Assembly: GCA_003142355.1 (NCBI GenBank)
Contig: PLMF01000348.1
Span: forward strand, 1 to 10,348
Source: Bryobacterales bacterium
Lineage (GTDB): Bacteria; Acidobacteriota; Terriglobia; Bryobacterales; Bryobacteraceae
DNA length: 10,348 nt
Reading direction: 5' to 3'
The notes beneath the pieces are model-generated. The model was not told the DNA's origin, made no database searches, and was given only the letters and a program-made list of their open reading frames with translations. Positions 1 through 5,003 of this stretch are shown here, piece after piece (positions within the stretch are counted from its first letter, which is position 1; each line of letters starts with the position of its first letter). The position numbers and the translations under genes were made by a program.

Positions 1-2
1 AC

Positions 3-293
3 TTAACGTTGTAATATTAGTACGTGTTTGGCCGTTACGACGTACACAAAGCCGTAGTCCGGACCTCCCCTGCTGTCGGGATAGAGCACAAAAAAGGCTG
101 TGCCAAGCGGCCCGTCTATCACCATCGGTTTATTGTCGGGCCCCAAGGCGGGCTTACCGTCCGGTGTGCGCGGATGGGTGACACCGAAGGCAAACGCTAC
201 GACCGACTTCTGCAGCGTGATTTCCTGCGCAGGCAACAGCGCCGGCAGCAAAAAGGCCAGCGCCATCATGTGCTGGCGGCTGAGGTGGTACAT
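3..293 (-). pseudogene. Truncated secreted trypsin-like (S1-type) protein
   Basis: This is a 96-residue reading frame with an ATG at 293 and a TAA at 3-5. Residues 1-23 look like a Sec signal peptide: a basic start, a hydrophobic stretch (MMALAFLLPALLPA), then a likely cut near LPAQ-E. The rest has the start of a trypsin-like fold: GTAFFV at about residues 64-69, then YVVTAKHVL, where the His of TAKHV matches the catalytic His of the usual TAAHC motif. The frame ends six residues after that His, so the regions that would carry the Asp and Ser of the triad, and most of the fold, are missing. The last ~30 bases of the window (positions 1-30) are visibly more AT-rich than the rest, which suggests a junction, frameshift or assembly edge. 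No clear Shine-Dalgarno precedes the ATG. As it stands it cannot be an active protease. Family call is moderate; the truncation itself is seen directly. Confidence 0.5.
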
Positions 294-302
294 ACCTGAA
301 TT

Positions 303-563
303 CTACTGCTTCGGGGGGCGGGAGGCGTTGAAGGGCTTTTGGACCGTCTGACCCGTCCCGTCGGCGTGCGCTTGCTCTTCCGTGGGATTTTGGGCTTTCG
401 CCGCTGGCGCTGGTTTGGCGACGATGGCTTCCAGGCCTTTCCGCTTGGATTCCATACGAATGTGGTTATGGCGGGCCAGCATCTGCCGTGAGATGTGCCC
501 GGCAATTTCCACGATGTTCACGTGGTTGCGTAGTCGACTCGTGGAACTGCCCGGCTGCCGCAA
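303..563 (-). pseudogene. Tyrosine recombinase (integrase) C-terminal remnant
   Basis: This 86-codon frame opens only with a TTG and ends with TAG at 303-305. Its middle matches the C-terminal end of tyrosine recombinases: AGHIS at residues 21-25, then RQML and HIRMESKR at 34-41. Intact relatives read like AGHVSRRMLEHYSHIRMEAKR. The His of the GH pair (residue 23) is present. The catalytic Tyr, nine residues further on, is replaced by His at residue 32 (CAT codon, 468-470). The N-terminal domain and the RxxH/HxxR box of the catalytic domain are absent, and sequence before about residue 17 no longer resembles the family. The Ala/Pro/Gln-rich tail (residues 49-86) is unremarkable. It lies 9 nt upstream of the truncated trypsin-like gene, so this edge of the window looks like decayed mobile or rearranged DNA. 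It is probably non-functional. Confidence 0.5.
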
Positions 564-654
564 ACCCCTCGGAAACGGCGTTCTGGGAGATCACTCCCGT
601 GACGTTTCAGACTCTATCCCGTAGCGTCTCCGGGTGCGGGGTCCCAGCCCGGGC
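564..654. other. Short non-coding stretch, no feature recognised
   Basis: Between the integrase remnant and the DUF362 stop codon neither strand shows a convincing gene. The only structure seen is a 10-base palindrome (AGCCCGGGCT, 646-655) touching the stop codon of the DUF362 gene. It has no T-run, so a terminator is not supported. This may be more of the decayed integrase gene in shifted frames, but no family motif could be read in it. Confidence 0.3.
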
Positions 655-2262
655 TCAGACCGTCCAGCGGATGCCTTCCACCGTGTCGCCGTCATTCTGT
701 GGGCCTACCAGCAAAGCGCTCAGATCGGCCCGATCGGCGGCCGGTTTCAGTTCGAACACCAGCAGGTTTTCGCCGGAGCGCAGCTCGACGGGCTTCTGGA
801 ACTGACCTACGCGGTAGCGCGTGATCCCGTCCTCGTCCATGACTTTCTCGCCATTCAGGAAGGCGGTGACGTGGCCGCGCGCGCCCACCCACAAGAACGC
901 TTTGCGCGTCCCGCCGGCCACTACCCGCACGGCGGACTTGTAGACGGCCGCATCGGACGAAGGCTTCTTCCAGTCGATAAAGTGCAGCGTATCGGTGGGC
1001 GCCGTGTAGCGCTCCCAGGATTTCATGTCGGCGGAGGCATCCTGGGTCAGCAGCCACACCCGGTTGCAACGGCCATTCCAGTTCCTGGGCTTGCCCCAGT
1101 GGCGCCGCAGCTTGTCGGGCTCCTCACCGATGATATCCACCTTGCCCAGGTCCAGGTCGCCCATCTGGCGCTGGGTGGCCATGTGCAGGTACTCGATGTC
1201 GCTCGGCTGATAGCCGATGAGGTAGGCACCGAGGGCATCGGTGGCGACGGCGTCTTCGCCCGCGAGGACCATGTTGCTGCGCACCAGTTGGTCGGGACGG
1301 TCGATGCGGTGCTCGGAATGCTGAAGTCCCCGAATGGCATCCACCACGCAGTAGTCGGGCGGGTGAAATGCCGCCAGATCGGTGATGAACGAATCCGCGC
1401 GTCCTTCGAGGGAATGGTTGGCGTGCAACGAAAAGTTGGACCACGCGCCAGGGAGGGCGAACACCTCGCGGGGCGCCGTTCCAACGTAGTTCTTCAGACA
1501 CCCGGTGACGCCGCACACCGAGTGGACCTTCAACACCGGGACCGTGACGAGGAAGTCGCAGCTGATGATGGTCTTGGAGGGGACGTAAATCTTCTTTTCG
1601 CCGAAAGCGCCGACGCCGTTGGAGCTGCGCGGCACGTCCATCCACTTGAACTGGCCCGACTCGTCGCGCACCGCGTCGTAGGAGAGATCGATGTAATCGA
1701 ACTTCTTGCCGGGAAAGCGCTGGCCCACATCTTTGAGGATGGCGCCCAGCGTTTCCTTGAGTCCGGCGAACTCGCCGCCCCAATCGGCCGTGAGCGCGTC
1801 CACCTGGACGCCGTTCTGGATCATGAGGCTGTCGCGCGCCGGGTCGCCGATGCGTCGGTAGCTGCCGCCTTCGGCCACCGTGATGCGCGCCGCGCGCGAC
1901 TTTTCGGCGACGTACTCCAGCACGGCCTTGGTCACACGCAGGTCGGTCACATCGGCCGTGCAATAAGTCGGCCGCGGGGGCAAGCCGATGATGTTGGGCT
2001 TGATGACCACCCACGAGCCGGGCTTGATCTTGGCCTCCAGGCTCCCCGCGCGCGGGCGCCCGTATTCGATGGCTTTCCACACCATGTCGCGGACCCGCGC
2101 GTAGTCCAGCGGATCATCCAGAGGGGATGGCTTGGCAAGTTTGGAATGGGAAGACGCGACCAGCGCCAGGCGCCCCTTTTCCGTGGGAGCGCCGCGCAGC
2201 TTCAGGGCGGCGAGGCCCCCCGCCGACGCGCTCAAGAACTGCCTGCGACTCGGGTTCCACAT
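655..2262 (-). CDS. Tat-exported DUF362 protein with C-terminal beta-sandwich-like domain
   Basis: 535 residues, ATG at 2262 with AAAGGAG six bases upstream. The N-terminus carries a twin-arginine signal, SRRQFLSASAGG (residues 5-16), so export of a folded protein is predicted. Residues ~30-380 match DUF362 (PF04015): VVIKPNI at 85-91, the family hallmark VCGVTGCLKNYVG at 249-261, and AGEDAVATDALGA at 334-346. Cysteines at 101, 235, 250, 255, 305 and 399 do not form a CxxCxxCxxxC ferredoxin motif, so the Fe-S domain of some relatives is lacking. Residues ~425-535 are an added domain with alternating strands (KAFLWVGARGHVTAFLNG, then SGENLLVFELKP), resembling a galactose-binding-like beta-sandwich; that resemblance is inference. 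It is the last gene of a minus-strand run, 26 nt after another DUF362 gene. The reaction of exported DUF362 proteins is not known to me, and no substrate can be assigned. Confidence 0.85.
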   Translation of the reverse strand: MWNPSRRQFLSASAGGLAALKLRGAPTEKGRLALVASSHSKLAKPSPLDDPLDYARVRDMVWKAIEYGRPRAGSLEAKIKPGSWVVIKPNIIGLPPRPTYCTADVTDLRVTKAVLEYVAEKSRAARITVAEGGSYRRIGDPARDSLMIQNGVQVDALTADWGGEFAGLKETLGAILKDVGQRFPGKKFDYIDLSYDAVRDESGQFKWMDVPRSSNGVGAFGEKKIYVPSKTIISCDFLVTVPVLKVHSVCGVTGCLKNYVGTAPREVFALPGAWSNFSLHANHSLEGRADSFITDLAAFHPPDYCVVDAIRGLQHSEHRIDRPDQLVRSNMVLAGEDAVATDALGAYLIGYQPSDIEYLHMATQRQMGDLDLGKVDIIGEEPDKLRRHWGKPRNWNGRCNRVWLLTQDASADMKSWERYTAPTDTLHFIDWKKPSSDAAVYKSAVRVVAGGTRKAFLWVGARGHVTAFLNGEKVMDEDGITRYRVGQFQKPVELRSGENLLVFELKPAADRADLSALLVGPQNDGDTVEGIRWTV

Positions 2263-2268
2263 GGATTT

Positions 2269-2275
2269 CTCCTTT
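2269..2275 (-). promoter_or_regulatory. Ribosome binding site of the 655-2262 DUF362 gene
   Basis: AAAGGAG on the minus strand with its last base six nucleotides before the ATG at 2262. It sits within the 26-nt gap after the preceding DUF362 gene and supports both the chosen start and co-translation from one mRNA. Confidence 0.7.
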
Positions 2276-2288
2276 CACCTCGCGCGCA

Positions 2289-3488
2289 CTAACGGGCCGG
2301 CGCAGGCCACCCAGACGGCTGGCGGAAGCTCCTGGCCGCCTCCTCGATGGTATTTCCGCGAGTCCAGATCGCATCGACATCGCGGGTGCCGAACCCCTTC
2401 TTCTCCCCCAGCGCCAGGAACGGCAGCCCGGCGGGTTTGAAGCCCATCACGGACGCGGCCACGGCATCCACGCAGTTGGCTTTGAAGCCGGCGACGACCA
2501 CGTTGTGGTGGACGCCCGCGGCGCCGGGCCCGTCCGGACCGTCCCCTTCCACGCCCCAACATCCGCCGGCGATCGCGAAATCGGCGGGGTGGTAACTGAA
2601 CAAGTCCATCATGATCTCGTCGCGGCTGCCGAGTTTCAGCAGCCCGTCCTTGGGAAAGCCGTACTTGGAACCGGGGGCGATCCCCAGGTAGTTCCCGATC
2701 GAAAGCGAAACGCCGCTCACCGAGTCTGTGACCAGCGGCGCGACGGTGATCAGGCGGTCGCACTGCTGGATGATTTTAGGAATGGTGTAGACGCCGGCCT
2801 GGTTGTTGCGCGCCAGCGCCCGCCCCGGAACCGGCAGCTCCACTGAGTCGGCGAAATTGAGGTCGGCAATCTCACAACGGACGCCGGGAAAGCGGCGCGA
2901 GCACTCCTCGATCATCTTGCGGTAGCTCAACCCGTCGAAGGCCCCGTCCCATTCCGTGGTCCAACCGTCCACCGGCGATTTCGATCTGTCAACCGTCAAC
3001 CATTGCGCCGATCCTTCGACCACCGTGAAACGAAGGCCACGCTTGCGCTCCGCCAGGAAAGCGATCACGGCGCGCACGATGCGCGGGTCCACAACCGAGC
3101 CGGGGATGTAGCGCCGATGTGTGCCTCCATCCTTCGTCTCGGGAGTAAGCCCGTAGCACGAAGGAATGTGAGTCTTGATCACCACCCAGTCCTCCGGTTC
3201 CACCGTGGAGGCGAGGTCGGCGGCGCGTGTCGAGCCCAACTCGATCGCCTTGCGGACCATGGCGTCGATCTGCGCCGAAGTCAGGTTGGCGCCGGGCGGT
3301 TGGGGATCGTCCAGCCCCTTGATCGGCGTCCCGTCGTGCTCCTCGCCTTGTTTGAAGCTCGAGAGCACGATTCCGACCCTCGGCGTGGTGTCTTGCGTGG
3401 CGCCGGTCACGATTGTGTCGCGAGGCTTCTGCTGGGCGGCGGCCAGGCCGGCGGCGGCCCCCAGCGCCAGGAACTCCCGTCTTCGCAT
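2289..3488 (-). CDS. Tat-exported DUF362 protein (shorter paralogue)
   Basis: 399 residues from the ATG at 3488. An in-frame TTG at 3515 would add nine residues, but the ATG is better: it has GGGAG four bases upstream and puts the twin-arginine motif MRRREFLALG at the very N-terminus. DUF362 landmarks are present in order: VVIKTHI at 102-108, VVEG at ~156-159, SVSGVSLSIGNYLG at 256-269, and AGFKANCVDAVAA at 333-345. Compared with the downstream paralogue, the hallmark Lys-Asn pair (KNYVG) reads Gly-Asn (GNYLG), and the C-terminal extra domain is absent. There is no ferredoxin-type cysteine cluster. It ends with TAG at 2289-2291, 26 nt before the paralogue, and the two are almost surely co-transcribed. 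A 255-nt palindrome-rich gap separates it from the dehydratase-like gene upstream, so it may have its own promoter or be reached by read-through. Function unknown. Confidence 0.85.
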   Translation of the reverse strand: MRRREFLALGAAAGLAAAQQKPRDTIVTGATQDTTPRVGIVLSSFKQGEEHDGTPIKGLDDPQPPGANLTSAQIDAMVRKAIELGSTRAADLASTVEPEDWVVIKTHIPSCYGLTPETKDGGTHRRYIPGSVVDPRIVRAVIAFLAERKRGLRFTVVEGSAQWLTVDRSKSPVDGWTTEWDGAFDGLSYRKMIEECSRRFPGVRCEIADLNFADSVELPVPGRALARNNQAGVYTIPKIIQQCDRLITVAPLVTDSVSGVSLSIGNYLGIAPGSKYGFPKDGLLKLGSRDEIMMDLFSYHPADFAIAGGCWGVEGDGPDGPGAAGVHHNVVVAGFKANCVDAVAASVMGFKPAGLPFLALGEKKGFGTRDVDAIWTRGNTIEEAARSFRQPSGWPAPAR

Positions 3489-3492
3489 CTGG

Positions 3493-3497
3493 CTCCC
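3493..3497 (-). promoter_or_regulatory. Ribosome binding site deciding the start of the shorter DUF362 gene
   Basis: GGGAG on the minus strand, four bases before the ATG at 3488. A stronger AGGAGG lies further up at 3502-3507, 13 bases from the ATG, which is long for use at this start. Neither serves the upstream in-frame TTG at 3515, which lies before them, so the ATG is favoured. Confidence 0.55.
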
Positions 3498-3555
3498 TTT
3501 GCCTCCTAGTTCCAATACTGTTCACTCAAGCCAGCTCCGTAGGAGCGATAGACTG

Positions 3556-3578
3556 TAGCCCACGGCGGAAGCCGTGGG
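3556..3578 (+). repeat. REP-like hairpin B
   Basis: Perfect 8-bp stem CCCACGGC/GCCGTGGG at 3559-3578 around a GGAA loop, with TAG in front. It matches 3673-3695 in inverse orientation at 22 of 23 bases; the difference is in the loop. Confidence 0.8.
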
Positions 3579-3598
3579 AATGGGCGCGAAAGCAATTC

Positions 3599-3613
3599 AG
3601 CCCCGTAGGGGCG
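3599..3613 (+). repeat. REP-like hairpin C
   Basis: AGCCCCGTAGGGGCG: a 5-bp stem GCCCC/GGGGC around a GTA loop. It is an exact reverse complement of 3639-3653, so the two could also pair with each other across 25 bases. Confidence 0.8.
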
Positions 3614-3638
3614 TAAGATGCCGTTGCCCAACCTCTTC

Positions 3639-3653
3639 CGCCCCTACGGGGCT
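3639..3653 (-). repeat. REP-like hairpin C' (inverse copy)
   Basis: Exact inverse copy of the element at 3599-3613, 25 bases away. Confidence 0.8.
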
Positions 3654-3672
3654 CAGCGTGCTCTTCCACCGA

Positions 3673-3695
3673 CCCACGGCTTGCGCCGTGGGCTA
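3673..3695 (-). repeat. REP-like hairpin B' (inverse copy)
   Basis: Inverse copy of 3556-3578: the same 8-bp stem CCCACGGC/GCCGTGGG (3673-3692), loop TTGC, followed by CTA. Confidence 0.8.
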
Positions 3696-3743
3696 GGATC
3701 TTTCGCCCTATCGGGCTCAACACCAAAGTGAGCAGCATTGCTC

Positions 3744-4991
3744 CTAGCTCCAGTATGTCTCGCCTTTGGCAAGGTGGGCTTTCACCACGTCCGGGTTCAG
3801 CTCGATACCCAGGCCGGGCTTGTCCGGCAGGGCGATGTGCCCGTCCTTCACGATCAACCCGTCGTGCACGATCACGTCGTCCATCCAGCCGCCGTCACCG
3901 AGGATCGTTTCCGCGCCCAGGAAATCGCGGACCGAGCAGGCCCACTGCACGGCCGCATAGTTGCACACGATGCTGCCCGTATTGTGCGAGCACATGGGGA
4001 TGGAGTAGGCTTCGGCGAGGTCGGCGATCTTCTTGGATTCGAGCAGCCCGCCCGTGTTGCGCACGTCCAGTTGTGCGATATCCAGGCCCTTGTTGACGAT
4101 GAAATCCATGAATCCCTGGCGGCGCGCCAGGTTCTCGCCGGTGAGGATGGGCACCTTCGACGCGGCCGTCAGGCGCGTCCAGGCATTGGAGAAGTCCGGC
4201 GGCATGGGATCTTCCAGCCACAACGGCTTGATGGATTCGACCGCCTCGGCCAGTTGGATGGACGTGCGCAAATCGAACTCCCAATGAGTGTGCACCATGA
4301 TGTCGTAATCCCAGCCGATCGCCTCGCGGCAGTTCTCGAAGCTCTGCCGGATATCCCTCAGCTCCTTCGTGGTGAGGAGGCGATTGGCGGTGTCGCGCGC
4401 CCGGTCCGTGGCCGGCGAGCTGTGCGGGAAACCAATCTTGAAGGCCGTCCAGCCGGCGGGTGAGGCCTTCATCCTGGCGGCCCAGTCCTTGCAACTGGCC
4501 TTGTCCAGCATGTTGCGCGGGCCTTCGTCGTGATACATGCGGACGCGGTTGCGGAACCTGCCGCCCAGCAGGACCGCCACCGGGGCATTGAGCAGCTTGC
4601 CGTTCAGGTCCCACAAGGCGGCCTCGATGCCGCTCATGGCGCGCAGCAGCATATGGGCCGAGCCGTCGGTGCGGAAGGCCGGGCCGACAAACAGGGGTTC
4701 CACGTCGAGGGGGTCCTTGCCGATGAAATAAGAGCGGAGCTCGAGCACGCCCTCTTTGATCCCCACGCCCGGGGTGCCGTAGCCCTCGCCGATGCCGTAG
4801 ACCCCGGCGTCGGTCTCGATCTTGATCAGCGTGTAGGTTCTCCCGCCCTGCATGACCATGACTTTGATGTCCGTGATCTTGGCGTGCCCCTTCTCGGGCG
4901 CCGCCATGGCGCGAAAACCGGCCAGGGTGGATGCGCCGGCCACGCCGGCGCACGTCTTCAAAAAACTCCTTCGATCGAAAAACGAGTTCAT
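3744..4991 (-). CDS. Tat-exported mandelate racemase/enolase-superfamily protein, acid-sugar dehydratase-like
   Basis: 415 residues from the ATG at 4991, which has AGGAG seven bases upstream; an in-frame TTG at 5006 would add five residues but overlaps the previous gene and lacks a site. The N-terminus has a twin-arginine signal, DRRSFLK, then a hydrophobic stretch ending near AMAAPEK, so periplasmic export is predicted. The MR/MLE N-terminal cap (about residues 40-140) is followed by the barrel. Numbered from the ATG, the active site reads K185 (AFKIGF), H234-T-H236, E260 (LWLEDP), E286 (TGENLAR), D309 and H336 (SHNTGS). The spacings 26, 26 and 50 between H234, E260, E286 and H336 equal those I recall for D-galactonate dehydratase (D183, E209, E235, H285), with H236 at the place of its H185. 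The first metal ligand is therefore His instead of Asp. Acid-sugar dehydration fits the neighbouring alpha-glucuronidase; the exact substrate is not determinable. Confidence 0.88.
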   Translation of the reverse strand: MNSFFDRRSFLKTCAGVAGASTLAGFRAMAAPEKGHAKITDIKVMVMQGGRTYTLIKIETDAGVYGIGEGYGTPGVGIKEGVLELRSYFIGKDPLDVEPLFVGPAFRTDGSAHMLLRAMSGIEAALWDLNGKLLNAPVAVLLGGRFRNRVRMYHDEGPRNMLDKASCKDWAARMKASPAGWTAFKIGFPHSSPATDRARDTANRLLTTKELRDIRQSFENCREAIGWDYDIMVHTHWEFDLRTSIQLAEAVESIKPLWLEDPMPPDFSNAWTRLTAASKVPILTGENLARRQGFMDFIVNKGLDIAQLDVRNTGGLLESKKIADLAEAYSIPMCSHNTGSIVCNYAAVQWACSVRDFLGAETILGDGGWMDDVIVHDGLIVKDGHIALPDKPGLGIELNPDVVKAHLAKGETYWS

Positions 4992-4998
4992 TTGGAAG

Positions 4999-5003
4999 CT
5001 CCT
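4999..5003 (-). promoter_or_regulatory. Ribosome binding site overlapping the upstream stop codon
   Basis: On the minus strand the sequence TGAGGAG contains the stop codon of the alpha-glucuronidase gene (TGA, 5005-5003) running straight into the Shine-Dalgarno AGGAG of the dehydratase-like gene, seven bases before its ATG. Terminating ribosomes sit on the next start site, so translation of the two is probably coupled. Confidence 0.75.

Larger units (their letters stand above)
3534..3716. repeat. Nested palindrome cluster (REP/BIME-like), six hairpins in mirror order
   Basis: This intergenic region holds three kinds of GC-rich palindrome in the order A-B-C-C'-B'-A', centred near 3626. A is GCTCCGTAGGAGC (3534-3546) and its looser partner A' is GCCCTATCGGGC (3705-3716). 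B (3556-3578) and B' (3673-3695) are reverse complements over 23 bases with one mismatch. C (3599-3613) and C' (3639-3653) are exact reverse complements over 15 bases. The arrangement makes the whole stretch one imperfect ~183-base inverted repeat made of smaller hairpins. This is how REP elements pair into BIMEs. Similar GCCCC-GTA-GGGGC and CCCACGGC hairpins are, from memory, common between genes in Acidobacteriota. No transposase is present. It may stabilise or attenuate the mRNA between the dehydratase-like gene and the DUF362 pair. Confidence 0.8.

Noticed and set aside
626..660. Rho-independent terminator after the DUF362 gene
   Set aside because: Only a 10-base palindrome and imperfect outer pairing are seen, with a bulge and no T-run on the minus strand.
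634..2292. Long plus-strand open frame (552 codons) opposite the DUF362 gene
   Set aside because: The minus strand carries clear DUF362 motifs, a Tat leader and a ribosome binding site. The plus frame has no recognisable motif and is a by-product of high GC content.
3534..3716. CRISPR array
   Set aside because: The repeats are palindromes in inverse orientation with differing sequences. There are no evenly spaced direct repeats and no cas genes.
3526..3738. Small 70-codon minus-strand frame within the palindrome cluster
   Set aside because: It is composed largely of the hairpin sequences themselves, lacks a convincing start site and resembles no known family.
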